From: Serpula lacrymans var. lacrymans S7.9 | Lineage: Eukaryota; Basidiomycota; Agaricomycetes; Boletales; Serpulaceae | Direction: 5' to 3' | Length of the DNA stretch: 64,000 bases | Assembly: GCF_000218685.1 (NCBI RefSeq) | Contig: NW_006763307.1 | Span: forward strand, 674,846 to 738,845 | Part shown: positions 1 through 10,898 of the stretch, piece after piece | Layout: every line of letters starts with the position of its first letter | Position numbering within the stretch: the stretch's first letter is position 1 | Notes under the pieces: model-generated | Database searches by the model: none | Seen by the model: only the letters and a program-made list of their open reading frames with translations | What the model was told of the DNA's origin: nothing | Program-made: the position numbers and the translations under genes

Positions 1-1599
1 GGGGTTTAGTGAGAATGTCTGCAACCATATCTCCTGTAGGAACGTATCTGATTACTGCCTCTCCCTTTGATACTAAGTCATCTCGGATAAAATGATATTT
101 CCGTTGAATGTGTTTTGTGCGAGCATGGAACTGTGGATCTCGTGTAAGAATGATAGCTGCTTGATTGTCACAGTGCAATGTTGTAGGTCCATTTTGAGCA
201 TGCCCAATTTCTTAAAAAAATGTCTGAAGCCATGCAAGGTGTTGTCCAGCATTGCTCAATCCAATGTACTCTGACTCCGTGGAGGATAAAGCTACCATGC
301 TTTGTCTTTTGCTTGTCCAGGAGATTGCTCCTCGGATGGTGATAAAGACAAACCCTGATGTTGATCAAGACGTGTCTGGGTCTCCAGACCAATCTGCATC
401 TGAATATCCATAGAAATCCATGTCCATGGAGACATCTGTGCCATCATATTGTAGTTCCATGTCCCTGGTTGCTTTCAGATATTGGAGGACACATTTTGCA
501 GCTTCCCAGTGATGGCTCCCTGGAGCTGAGCTATGCCTGCTTAGTATTCCAACAATGTAGGCAATGTTTGGGTGGGTTCCGAGCATGGCATACATGAGGA
601 AGCCTACAATTGAGAGGTATGACACTTGACGCCCTTCAATATGCATCTCGTGTTGCACAATATCTTCCCCTGGAGCATTTGCAAGGAGTTTTGATCCATG
701 GGCCATTGGTGTCCATACTGGTTTGCAGTTCTTCATTCCAGTACGCTCCAGGACTGTGTCAATGTATTGGCATTGCAATAGAGAGATTGTTTTGTTTGAA
801 CAATCACATTGGATTTCTATTCCAAGAAAGTATTTTGCTTCTCCAAGGTCCCGCATTTTGAATATGGATTCGAGTTTGGCTTTTGTGATATCCATGAATT
901 TTCGGGATGAAGCTCCTAGGAGGAGGTCATCTACATAGACAACAACAAAGCATATTTGTTTATTGTCCCGGAATACATAGAGACATGTTTCTGCATTTAG
1001 TCTTGTAAAACTGAGCTCCTGGAGTTTGTGATCAAAAGTTTTGTTCCATGTACGACCAGCTTGTTTTAACCCGTAGATGGATTTCTTCAATCTCCAGCAG
1101 TATCCAGGTTGGATAGGAACACCCCCTGGAGGAAGCATGTACAGTTCTTCTTCAAGTTCTCCATTGAGATAAGCTGTGGATACGTCTATTTGATCAAGTT
1201 CTAGGTCGTACTTTGCTGCCAGGGCTAGAATAATTCGGATTGACTCTAAGTTTGCAACTGGAGCAAAAACCTCCTGGTAATCAATCCCTTCCCTTTGAGT
1301 AAAACCTTGTGCAACAATCTGGAGTTTGTATCTCTCAATGTTTCCGTTTTGATCAAACTTGATCCGGAACACAGGTTTTGATGTGATGGGTTTTACTCCC
1401 TTCGGAAGTGGAACAGTGTCATACACTGTATTAGTATTGAGACTTAGGAGTTCCTCCTCCAAGGCAGACTTCCATAATTCTCCATCCGGACGTGATAAGG
1501 CTTCCTTTAGTGTCCTTGGAAGGTCTGTGTTAGATGGACCGGTACTTGCTATTCCAGCAAAGAATGTCTCCTCTGTATCAGATGTTTCTTCATGAACCT
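1..1599 (-). mobile_element. Ty1/copia retrotransposon pol fragment (copia copy A)
   Basis: The minus strand encodes the 3' half of a copia polyprotein, cut by the window edge. From 1599 downwards come an integrase-RT linker, then reverse transcriptase with the IDYQEVFAPVA and LDVSTAYLNGEL-like segments, the catalytic YVDDLL motif, LGIEI, and an RNase H region with YSDADWSGD. The open frame 1462-365 is 365 codons and stops near 365; RNase H continues to position 1 in a shifted frame, so this copy is defective. At 1599 the copia sequence stops abruptly at the first base of an unrelated LTR, while the sister copy at 13.6 kb continues past that point. Inference: an inactive element interrupted by a later LTR-element insertion. 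Confidence 0.9.
365..1462 (-). pseudogene. copia reverse transcriptase/RNase H open frame (defective)
   Basis: A 365-codon open frame covers the copia RT palm and fingers and the start of RNase H. Visible motifs are FAPVANLESIR, DVSTAYLNGELEEEL, KSIYGLKQAGR, the YVDDLL catalytic box and LGEAKYFLGIEIQ, in the canonical order. It lacks the N-terminal gag, protease and integrase parts of a full copia polyprotein (normally over 1,300 residues) and ends prematurely inside RNase H at DADWSGDPD. No independent start codon is expected because the domain is normally released from a polyprotein. It is very similar to the second copy at 11.9-13.5 kb. Confidence 0.85.
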
Positions 1600-1996
1600 G
1601 TTACGATCTCTATTGGACATTTAAGGACTACTCATTTCTTTTTACTCATCGGTTATACCATCGGACCGATGACTCATTTCCTTCACGTACACTTCTGTTC
1701 CTCTCGCATTCATAGTACCTATTATAGTACTTAGTCCTCAACAGACGGACCTAACTCCTATCACTGATTCCTTTCCATTATAAATACCATGTAACAGCAG
1801 TAGTATTCTCTAATACAATTCTACGCAGTTTACGCTTACAAAGCTAGACTCCTAAGATCAGACTTCTATTCAGAAGAAGACTAACTCCCATTGGAAAACC
1901 TCCACTCAGAACTACGTTCTTGAACTTGTCTTCGGATAAGTCTCTTTACAAACCTCGACAAACCCTCAGACTTTGTTAAGCACTTCGTGCGTAACA
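1600..1996 (+). repeat. LTR of an unrelated retroelement (LTR family B)
   Basis: A 397-bp block starts TGTTACG and ends CGTAACA, a perfect 7-bp terminal inverted repeat with the TG...CA ends of LTRs. It begins exactly where copia copy A is broken. A TATA-like stretch (ttataaatacc) lies in its middle. Apart from the terminal bases it does not resemble the other LTR family in the window. Gag-like coding sequence on the same strand follows within about 45 bp, so it was probably a 5' LTR. No matching 3' LTR lies in the window, so the element is truncated. Confidence 0.7.
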
Positions 1997-2037
1997 AAAG
2001 AATTGTATTCTAATCAGAAGTCCCACCTATTTAGGTT

Positions 2038-2275
2038 TGGGAAGAAAAAGTCGACAAGACGTCGCAACGACCAACAACCAGATCCCAGAGAGCAAGAGGA
2101 AGCTCAGACAACCCACAAACAGCAACCCCACCGACGTCATCCCAACAAGAAAGGATAGCAGCACCACCTCCCTTTCCCCAACCAGACGTAACCCGACTCC
2201 ACACCAGAGAACAAGCAGACACTTTCTACAAAGCCAGAACACGTTGGCTACAGTACTACGCAGGGCGTTGCCATC
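2038..2275 (+). pseudogene. gag-like N-terminal fragment following LTR B
   Basis: Downstream of LTR B the plus strand stays open and encodes a Gln/Pro/Thr-rich leader followed by a segment containing REQADTFYKARTRWLQYY, which looks like the start of a retroelement gag. The bases before it (gtcgacaagacgtcgcaa) resemble the start context of the intact gypsy gag at 3680 (gtcgacatgtcgtcgcaa), but the ATG is not preserved. The frame ends near 2275 where an oppositely oriented gag fragment begins. Assignment as gag is inference from position and context. Confidence 0.4.
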
Positions 2276-2626
2276 CTTCATGTAGCTGAGGGCCACATAT
2301 ACCTTTTTCTTGTCGGAGTTGTAGATGGTGTCGTTGATATCAAAGTGTAGATCGGTGGACAATATCCACCTTTGGGCATTATCTGGGGTTCCATCAAAGT
2401 CATCGATTTTCCCGATCATCGTGGGTTTGGGGGCTGCAGCATTAGACATGGTGTGTGGTGGTGGGATATGGGATGGAGCAGGTGCGGCAGGGAGTATCTG
2501 TGGAGTGGGAGGTGGTACCAGGTCGCCACCTGCTGCAAACTCTTCAAAGTCGTTCTCGTCGTAGATGTTTTCTACGGTTACTGGGGGATCGTGTTGTGGT
2601 GTGGGTAGTAGCTGTGGGTGGCTTCA
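2270..2626 (-). pseudogene. gag fragment of another LTR retroelement, minus strand
   Basis: Read on the minus strand, an ATG at 2449 opens with MSNAAAPKPTMIGKIDDFDG and continues through a segment with NAQRWILSTDLHF and ALSYMKDGNALR, typical of the matrix/capsid start of gypsy-type gag proteins. The frame is open without an ATG back to about 2627. Homology breaks near 2270, after which the minus-strand frame reads through the complement of the plus-strand fragment. The two gag fragments meet head to head, which suggests a rearrangement or an insertion followed by deletion. Confidence 0.6.
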
Positions 2627-2699
2627 CATTATACTGTAGTGAGTAGCACCTCCGACTATAAGTAGTAGGGGGTTTAGTATAGGAATACCTCAGTTGTTT
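2627..2699 (+). repeat. left arm of a 73-bp perfect inverted repeat
   Basis: This 73-bp segment, starting CATTATACTGTAGTGAG and ending CTCAGTTGTTT, is the exact reverse complement of 11687-11759. The two arms flank the gypsy element plus the foldback element. Without the later gypsy insertion they would lie about 0.4 kb apart. Confidence 0.9.
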
Positions 2700-2753
2700 C
2701 TATAGCCTCTTGGGCAGCGGCTGAGGTATGTTACATTACATTTATTAGAGATC

Positions 2754-3171
2754 TGTTACGATAACACAATTTTTGGACCTTCCCTTTACTTTTATTCTCC
2801 GCTTTAACCTTGTACTTTAGCCTTCACACATGGCGCCACGTGGCACTTCCCCTTTTTATCCAAAAACTCCTCTTTCTCGCGCCACATTGCCTTTCTTCCT
2901 ATTTTAGACACAACTCTCTCACACAGTGGAGCTGGCCATGCGGGCTAGGCCCCATGACATCATCAGCCACTGTCTCTATCAACTGTATAGTACACATGTA
3001 CAAACAACCCTGTAGTAGTATATATACCTCAATAGATCCAGGAGACTCCTCAGCAAGTCCTCCTGTTGTATACCAACAAACTCTCTGCAGCTCAAGGGGT
3101 AACCACTCCCTCATCTTCTTCCTTATAGTGTGTTCTGAGTGTGCCAGAGTAACTAACTCTTGGTTGTTACA
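2754..3171 (+). repeat. 5' LTR of gypsy A
   Basis: A 418-bp LTR runs from TGTTACG to GGTTGTTACA. It contains a TATA-like run (gtagtatatatacc, about 3012-3025) that is conserved in all five copies of the family in this window and probably sets the start of the element's transcript. No tRNA primer-binding site starting TGG follows directly; the bases after the LTR are ttaggactcgctct. The priming mode is therefore unresolved. Confidence 0.92.
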
Positions 3172-3686
3172 TTAGGACTCGCTCTTTCTACTCTCTCGCA
3201 CATTGTGCAAAAAGTCCCACTGGGCACCCGGACTCCAGGGTGAAGGAGATTTGGTTATTAGTTGGGAATATCCCACATAGCAGATAGGTGTGCTCTTCGC
3301 AACGGCCTTGTAGTGCTTTGGGAGAAGAACCAAAACCTTTGATATGCGGCCCCCAGCGTTAAGGGGAGTACTTAGCTCAGCAGTCAGTGTGGAACCGCTG
3401 TTGATTAGAATTTACATACAAAACTTCACTTTCTCTTACCTCTGACCAGGCTGGGCACTTGCCTCTGCCAGTCTGGAGAAGGGTTGACAGCTTAACAAGC
3501 GGACCACCCCCTGACAACCGTTCGGACCAGGGTTTAATACTATAACTTTTATATAAATTTTCAAATACTATAGTGTGGGTAGTCGGAGATTGAGATCCGA
3601 TACTCAGCTGGGAAGAGGTATATCCGCAGACAGCAAGCGGGGACCCCCAGTTATCTTTTTTTACTTTACAAAGAGAACAAGTCGAC
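3172..3686 (+). other. untranslated leader of gypsy A
   Basis: About 515 bp lie between the 5' LTR and the gag start. No open frame of note is seen. An A/T-rich stretch lies around 3535-3570. The gag ATG at 3687 follows aagtcgac. Confidence 0.6.
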
Positions 3687-4745
3687 ATGTCGTCGCAAGA
3701 TATGAATGCGCTACTGCACGCAATGCGTGTGCAGATAGCAGAATTAATCTCGCAGCTCGCCGAGATACAGGCCAACCCCCCTGTAGCAACCCCCTCGGTA
3801 GAGAAAAAGTTTAACAAGAAAGTCGAAGTCGTCGCTGACCCTGGCGCCTTCGAAGGAGACAGAGCGCGATTTGCCGAATGGTGGATCAAGCTCCAGATTT
3901 GGGTCAAGGCGAACTGGGACGCTTTCGCTGACGATTTTGAGGTAGCCACTGCGGTGCTATCTCGCCTAAAAGGACCTGTGGCGGGTCGATACGCCCAAGT
4001 AAGACTCCAGGAATGCTACACCGCGGGTGTGTGGCCTACCTGGGACGATCTCAAGAAAGAGATCAAAAAATATTTCAAACCGCAAGCTGAGCGAGACTGG
4101 GCGCGTCAGCAAATCCGTTCCTTCAAACAAGGAAACATGAGGACGGATGATTATGTCACCTGGTTCCTGGCCCTCTCCATCCAAGGAGGGTTAGGTAACG
4201 AACACGCAGTAGAACTGCTGGAACGCAATGTGAACCCTCGCATTGCAGAGCAGATCTACCTGCAGGATACAAGAAGTGACGACCTGGCTCTGGCAGCCGA
4301 GGAAGTCCGACGAGTCGGTAGGGCCATGGAGCTCTACGCTATGCACCAAGGTGGCGGGTCCACCACCAAAAACAACATATCCCAGAGGCACCCTGGGTCA
4401 TCAAACCATCAAAACCATTCTCACGGGTTCAAGCCGTTCGGGCTGCAACCAGGGCAGGGAGCCCCTATGGATATTGGCGCGGTCCAAGGAGGACAGATGT
4501 GCAGATTCCAAGGGAACTGCTATAATTGCGGCCAAGAGGGACACATGTCCCAAGACTGCAGAAAAGGAGCGCAGGCCGCTCAACAAAAAAATAACCAAGG
4601 GCGCCAGGCGCGCCAATTAGAAACCAAAAAGCCGGACGATCGGCTCAACTCTTTGGCTGGTCGTTCATACGACGAAATCCGGGCCTTCTTCTATGACCAA
4701 CAGGTCAATGAAATGAAGGCTCAGGGAAAAGAGTTCGGAGCTTAG
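3687..4745 (+). CDS. gypsy A gag polyprotein with zinc knuckle
   Basis: This intact 352-codon frame encodes the structural capsid protein that packages the element RNA. A short N-terminal coiled-coil-like part (ALLHAMRVQIAELISQLAEIQ) leads into a gag capsid domain (about residues 60-190, with FAEWWIKLQIWVKANWD and YFKPQAERDWARQQI). It ends in one CCHC zinc knuckle, CYNCGQEGHMSQDC, near residue 280. The ATG at 3687 is the first in frame after the leader. The pol frame starts 5 bp after the gag stop in a different frame, so pol expression would need frameshifting or re-initiation. Unlike pol, gag has no internal stops. Confidence 0.88.
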   Translation: MSSQDMNALLHAMRVQIAELISQLAEIQANPPVATPSVEKKFNKKVEVVADPGAFEGDRARFAEWWIKLQIWVKANWDAFADDFEVATAVLSRLKGPVAGRYAQVRLQECYTAGVWPTWDDLKKEIKKYFKPQAERDWARQQIRSFKQGNMRTDDYVTWFLALSIQGGLGNEHAVELLERNVNPRIAEQIYLQDTRSDDLALAAEEVRRVGRAMELYAMHQGGGSTTKNNISQRHPGSSNHQNHSHGFKPFGLQPGQGAPMDIGAVQGGQMCRFQGNCYNCGQEGHMSQDCRKGAQAAQQKNNQGRQARQLETKKPDDRLNSLAGRSYDEIRAFFYDQQVNEMKAQGKEFGA

Positions 4746-4750
4746 GTCAC

Positions 4751-7700
4751 TTGGGTGCCTTCACTCCTATGAACAATGAAGTAAACCACAACAAAGTGGC
4801 CCCTGCTCTGGGGTGTTGCACGAGCAATAACGGAATGACGGGGATGGCTCCCCAATTTGTAAATAAATTTTTTAATTTGTTATCAGAAGTATGTACTTGT
4901 ATAAAGAAATGTAACTGTAATATTTATGATACTACCGCTGCACCAGCGTCTCCCTTGGAGCATGGCCCCGGCGAGACAAACACTAGGGTGCTTGATTCTG
5001 GTAAAAATAAAATAGAAAAACATGTAACTTTTGATACCCCTTCTTCTTCACTGGAGCCACCCTTTCCCGAAATCCCAAGGCGTGTGTTGATGCGCATGTA
5101 TTTATTCCAAAAGGAGATCCGTTTAGATGTTGGTGTGGAAAACCTTGCCTGGGGCATAGTACACCCAACCAGCGCACTGCTTGATTCAGGCGCTAATGGA
5201 ATCTTCATAGATCAGGTCTGGGCAGAGCAAATTGGACTCCCCCTTGTAAAATTAGATGTATCTATTCCCATCTATAACGTTGACGGTACACTTAACGCAG
5301 GTGGCTGCATCACGCACAAATGTTCTTTTGTGGTCGAATACCAAGGACACAGAGAACGAGTCACTGCCGAGGCTACCCAACTAGGGAAGATTAATTTAAT
5401 CTTAGGCTGGACCTGGCTGTTTAAACACAATCCTGAGATCGACTGGCAGACAGGGGTTGTCACATTGTCACATTGCCCTCAGGAGTGTGTAAACTTGGGT
5501 AAACCAAATTATGTCCGTCACAATGAGCGTCTTGAAAAGATAAACGCTGGTCACGTTTATGAGCTCAGATCTTTAGAAAAGATCAACGATGACGATGATG
5601 AGGTAAAACCCGAAGAAGAGATCAAGAGGCTGGTACCTCCCGAGTACCATGACTTCTGGAAAGTCTTTTCAAAACATAAATCAGAGCGCTTCCCAGAGGC
5701 TAAGCCTTGGGACCATGCTATAGATTTGAAGGATGTCAGGCAGAAAAATTGATTGCTCACAAAGGACACCTTCAAACCGAGAAAAGGACACATGATACCA
5801 CTTTCTGCTCCAGAAAGAGATGAGGTATCAAGTTTCATAGACAAACAGCTTAGGAAGGGTTACATCAGACCTTCCAAAAGCCCTATGACGTCCCCGGTGT
5901 TCTTCATTCCTAAAAAGGATGGTAAGAAGTGCATGATTATGGGCTATCATTACGTGAATGAGCACACAGTTAAAAATGTGTATCCTCTGCCTTTGATCAG
6001 TCAGCTAGTAGACAAATTGGCTGGTGCCAAGATCTTGACAAAGATGGATCTCAGATGGGGGTACAATAATGTACGAATCAAAGAAACTGATGCTTGGAAG
6101 GTCGCGTTCACGTGCCACCCAGGATCTTTTGAACCCCTCGTTATGTTCTTTGGGTTGACCAATTCACCGGCAACCTTCCAGAGCATGATGAACGAGATCT
6201 TTGCAGATATGGAAAACTGTGTCGTCATTTACATTGACGATTTGTTAATATTTACAAAGTCGGACGATGAGGCTGAGCATAACAGGATCGTGCAAGAAGT
6301 CCTTCGATGCTTACAGGAACGGGACCTATTCGTCAAACCCGAAAAATGTAATCTTAAAGTGAAGGAAGTAGACTTTCTCGGTATGATCATAGGCCAGAAT
6401 GGAATCAGGATGGATCCTGAGAAAGTTCAAGCTATCTTGGATTGGCCAGAACCTACTCGTGTCAAAGGAGTTAGGGCCTTCCTTGGCTTAGGCAATTTCT
6501 ACCAAAGGTTTATCGAAAACTTCGCAAAAATCACGAGACTGTTGAACGATTTCACCAAAAAGGACATTGTTTGGCACTGGGGCGCCAAAGAACAAGAGGC
6601 TTTTGATAAGCTTAAACAGGCGTTTACAACGGCGCCCATATTAGCATTTCCGGAATTAGACAAAGAGTTCCGGCTAGAAACCGACTCTTCTGATTTTGCT
6701 ACTGGGGCTGTTTTGTCAATTAAATGCCCTGACAATCTTTGGAGGCCTTGTGCTTATTTATCACATAGTTTGTCACCTACGGAGCGCAACTATCAAATTT
6801 ACAACAAAGAGATGCTGGCCATCATTAGAGCCTTAGAGCACTGGCGGCATTACTTAGAAGGTGCTAGACACCAATTTGAAATTTGGACCGATCATAAGAA
6901 TCTGGAGTATTTTATGACGGCCCGAGACTTGAACCGAAGACAAGCCCGCTACGCGGTATACTTGTCAAGGTTTAATTATAAATTAATTTATAAGCCAGGA
7001 AGCTCTATGGGGAAAGCGAACACTTTGTCCAGAAGAGAGGATCATGCCAACGGCATCGAAAATGATAACAAAGGTGTTACCCTGATAGACAAATCAAGGG
7101 TTGCCAACGTTAGAATCGGGCAGGATTCCGATCTTCTGGAAGTCTTCAAGAAAGACATCTCCTCAGAAGAGAAAGCGCGCCTCAATGGCAATGAAAACTA
7201 TTTATGGGAAGACGGGCTCTTCCATTTTAAAGACAAAATCTATGTGCCTGAGTCCGCAAGGATCAAGGCAATAGATAGACATCACAACACTCCAGTCGCT
7301 GGGCACCCTGGGTGGCAACGAACAATGGAGTTGATCTCCAGAAACTACATGTGGCCTGGCATGGTCAAAGACGTACAGGAATATGTAAAATCCTGTCTGA
7401 GATGTGCCATGGCAAAGAACTCTCATCAACCGCCGGCCGGTAAACTTATGCCGAATCCGATACCAGCGGGTCCCTGGCAGGATATATCGGTTGATTTTGC
7501 GATGGATCTGCCCGAGTCAAATGGGTATGGTTCAGTAATAGTGGTAGTCAATTGCTTCTCCAAAGAAGTAGTATTTATACCTACCAATAAAACCATCACC
7601 GCCGCTGGTACGGCAGATTTATTGAAAGATTTTGTATAGTCCATCCATGGATTACCAGAAACCGTTATTTCCGCTAGAGGACCTCAATTCGCTAGCGAAT

Positions 7701-8820
7701 TTAGGAAAGAATTATGCCAGATGCTGGGCATCAAACCTAAATTATCAACGGTGTTCCATCCGCAGACTGATGGACAAACGGAGAGACTCAACCAGGAGTT
7801 GAAACAATATCTCCGGATATTTATTAACAACAGACAGACAGATTGGGCCAAGTGGCTAAAGATAGCCCAGTTCTCATACAATATCAAACAGTCGTCAGCT
7901 ACAGGAAAGGCACCATTCGAGGATACTAGATTGTACCTCCCCAGAATGGGTGTAGAACCTGGCAAAAGCAAGAACGAGGCTGCTGGGAACATGGCAAAAG
8001 ACATGAAGTGTAACAACCATGAGTTAGTTACTCTGGCGCACACAGAACACACTATAAGGAAGAAGATGAGGGAGTGGTTACCACTAGAGCTGTAGAGAGT
8101 TTGTTGGTTAACAACAGGAGGACTCGCTGAGGAGTCTCCTGGATTTACTGGGGTGTATATACCACTACAGGTTTGTTTGTACATATGTACTATACAGTTG
8201 ATAGAGGCAGTGGCTGATGATGTCATGGGGCCTAGCCCGTATGGCCAGCTCCACTGCGTGAGAGAGTAGAATCTAAAATAAGAAGAAAGGCAACGCGGCG
8301 CGAGAAAGAGGAGTTTGGACAAAAGGGGAAGTGCCGCGTGGCACCATGTGTGAAAGCTAAAGTACAAGGTTAAAGCGGAGAATGAAAAGAAAGGAAATGT
8401 CCGGAAATTGTGTTATCGTAACATGAAGTCTGTCTTGGATGAAACGCGCAAGGCACTATTCAAAACTGCAGAGCAGATGAAATACAGGGCAGAGTGAAGA
8501 CGCTCTAAAGCCCCTGACTACAAGGTCAGCGACCTGGTCTGGTTAGATACCGACCATTTAAAGTTAAAAGATTGGCAGTCTAGAAAACTGACCGAAAAGT
8601 GGATTGGCCCTTACCGGATTAAGGAAGTCAAACCCAACGCGGTGGAGCTGGAACTCCCAAAACGGATGAGGGTAGTACCCACGGTCAATATTAGCCATGT
8701 GAAACCCTACAAAGGGCCGCTGCCGGGACAGCGTGTAGACCGGCCCGGACCGGTTGTAGTCACCCAGGAAGGTGAAGAAGAGTTCGAAGTCGAACGGGTG
8801 GTGGATGCACGCTGTCGATG
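4751..8820 (+). pseudogene. gypsy A pol: protease, RT, RNase H, integrase (three stops, one insertion)
   Basis: Order of domains: aspartic protease with LLDSGANGIFID (about 5178-5215), RT with the YIDDLLIF catalytic box (about 6230-6250), RNase H with ETDSSDFATGAV, the integrase HHCC zinc segment (HHNTPVAGHPG ... CLRCAMAKN, about 7280-7420), the integrase core, and a C-terminal part ending VVNISHVKPYKG-like. The frame is one frame throughout but is broken by TGA at 5750, TAG at 7637 and a further TGA near 8496, plus a 415-bp LTR at 8009-8423. The second integrase catalytic Asp, normally in a SDRG context, reads SARG here, so the integrase core would be inactive even without the stops. Confidence 0.9.
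8009..8423 (-). repeat. solo LTR of the gypsy A family inserted in gypsy A integrase
   Basis: This 415-bp block is the reverse complement of the gypsy A LTR, running TGTAACAACC to TTATCGTAACA on the plus strand. It is bounded by the 5-bp target duplication tgaag (8004-8008 and 8424-8428). Taking out the LTR and one duplication restores a continuous integrase reading frame (NMAKDMK joined to SVLDETR). No internal element sequence remains, so it arose by LTR-LTR recombination after insertion. Confidence 0.93.
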
Positions 8821-10637
8821 ATGAGAACTGTTGTTAGAAAACCACACACAAAAACAAACTAACACACAATCCTCCCAGATTCCACGGAACTTGTTTATGG
8901 GCTTTGCCTCCTAGAACAGTGGGTGCTCTGGTTGTTCGTGGGGTGGTATATATGAGGATCCTTCAAAGTAAAACCCAGTGGTGTATGAGTGTGGGTTTTG
9001 AGGAGGAGGGATAGTTGAATTTATAGAAAGATAGGGGGTTTGTGGCGAGTATAGACGAGCACTACCTTGCTAATCGTAGCACAAGGTAGGTTTGAGAACA
9101 ACGAGGATGACAAGGTGATGAGATTCCCAGTGATAGCAGGCTCCTGACGCACAAACTGTAGTGCTCAGAAGGACTCTAATCGAAGGGGATGACAATCACT
9201 TTCAAAAGTGACGAGTGACGATGACAGCAGTTAATAGTGGTAGAAGTGGGAAGTGTTGTGACCACACTGGATCACAAGTAGCAGTAAGAAGTGGACTTAA
9301 GATTAGAGAAGAAGTCTGGAATCGAGTTCTTGTTGTTGTTTTTACAAGGTAAAATACAGGAGTTTATATAGTAAAAGAGAAGTAGGCTATGCACAGTATA
9401 GCTGTGCAAAAAGAATGAGAAAGAATATGAAGGAAGGAATGTACGCTGACGAATCCTGCGTAGGTAGTACAGGATAAGATTGTCAAAAAAAAGAAAAGAA
9501 AGGGATAGAACAATAAATGCTGTGAGTAATGTCACAGGTTTGTACAGCCATAAAGTAAAGTCCAATAGCAAAAGGAGAGCAGGAAAATCATGATGTCATG
9601 GGAAGATGCAGTAAAAAAAAGGGCAAGGCAAAACACTATCAGTATCAACACAGTTCCTTTATTGTCAGTCAGGCATTCTAAAAAAATATGTGTCCATAAA
9701 AATGATTCAAAAATCAAAAATAATCGCACTGTAAATGAATGTTCTGCTGAAGAAAAAGAAACTGGAGCCACCGGTCCACCACCTAGTCCAAATCTGACAG
9801 TTCCATGGCCTTACCAATGGACTGGTTGTGTTGGACCACCTGATCAAACGAGGGAGGGAGAGGAGTAGTTCCAATTTGGAACAAGTGAGTCCCAGGCAGC
9901 GTGTGGTAGGTGTAGCTGTAGCGAAGACGATGGACAAAAGATAAGTGTACCCAAGTGAATGGGACAGCGATGAACATGGGCAACGCAAGGGGATGAACCT
10001 TCTCCAGCTCAAAAACTACCCACCCATGCTCCAACCAGGCAAGACGAGCGACCGATGTTTTGATAGTATATGATGGCAGATCGACGTCATGAAGATGGAC
10101 CTGTTGCCCTATTTGGACCGGCTGCCGGGGCTTTGCTGATACAGCAGTGGCACGTGGTAGTCAACGGATCGGCGACGGAAGCGGATAGGAAGTGGTGACA
10201 TCAGAAATGGTGGGGGTGCAAATAAGATGAGGAGGAGGAGGGTGGAGGTGACAAACAAGTGGATTAGAATGGGGACCCAGAAACGACCATCAGGTGAGAA
10301 TAAAAAGGAAAGGAAGGGGCCCATGGTGGGGCTAGGCAAAGGAAGGGGAGTAAGGGAAACAACAAAAGCGAGGGCGCAATGCAATGTGTAGCTAGTGGCG
10401 ACGCGAAAATTTGCCGAAATGCCGAAACGCGGAGAGTACCGGATGGAAAAGCAAAGGTGAGCGTGACTGGATTGCCTAATAGAGGTGGTGCTGATCAGCC
10501 ACAAGTTCAAAAGGGGAATATTAATTACTATTCCACATGGCACTGTGCCTGTGTGGCGCAAAGGCGAGTCTTTTTGAATATTCGCTTCGTTATTGACACC
10601 TGTCCATGCTACCAATCAACTTTGGTGCATGACAATG
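8821..10637. mobile_element. unidentified ~1.8-kb insertion splitting the gypsy A chromodomain
   Basis: The chromodomain frame stops after VVDARCR (about 8819) and resumes at KRGKLNFLVLWKGYG (about 10639), so the intervening DNA is a later insertion. It matches neither LTR family. Its minus strand encodes an open stretch (about 10130-9720) reading in part QQVHLHDVDLPSYTIKTS and LEHGWVVFELEKVHPLALPM, which I do not recognise. About 65 bp of its right end (10575-10632, reverse complement) matches 14340-14400 with one 8-bp gap, so another relative or fragment lies nearby. Exact ends and any target duplication are not clear. A low-copy DNA transposon or a copied gene fragment are both possible. 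Confidence 0.5.
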
Positions 10638-10638
10638 C

Positions 10639-10887
10639 TTGAAGCGTGGCAAATTAAATTTCCTAGTCCTATGGAAGGGCTATGGAGACGAGGACAGAAT
10701 GTGGGAACCAGAAGCCCATCTGGACAATTCCCGCGATGCTGTTCGCGAGTTTTATTCTAAGAATCCCTCAGCTCCTAGGAAGCTTAGAGGCATGGATTCA
10801 AAACTTTTTAATTCCCTTTTTCAACCTATGCCCGAAAATTTAACTACCACCTCCGGTATTTGGTCGAGCCTGGAAGTCGAGCCTTAG
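10639..10887 (+). pseudogene. gypsy A chromodomain, C-terminal part
   Basis: The frame reads RGKLNFLVLWKGYGDEDRMW followed by EPEAHLDNSRDAVREF, the second half of a chromodomain as found at the C-terminus of chromoviral integrases. Such chromodomains bind histone marks and steer integration into heterochromatin. The N-terminal beta strand (EEFEVERVVDAR) lies before the 1.8-kb insertion at about 8780-8815. It ends at the TAG at 10885, just before the polypurine tract. Confidence 0.85.
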
Positions 10888-10898
10888 AAGGGGGGTAG
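10887..10898 (+). other. polypurine tract of gypsy A
   Basis: The sequence gaaggggggtag directly precedes the 3' LTR. This is the expected primer site for plus-strand DNA synthesis in LTR retroelements. Confidence 0.8.
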
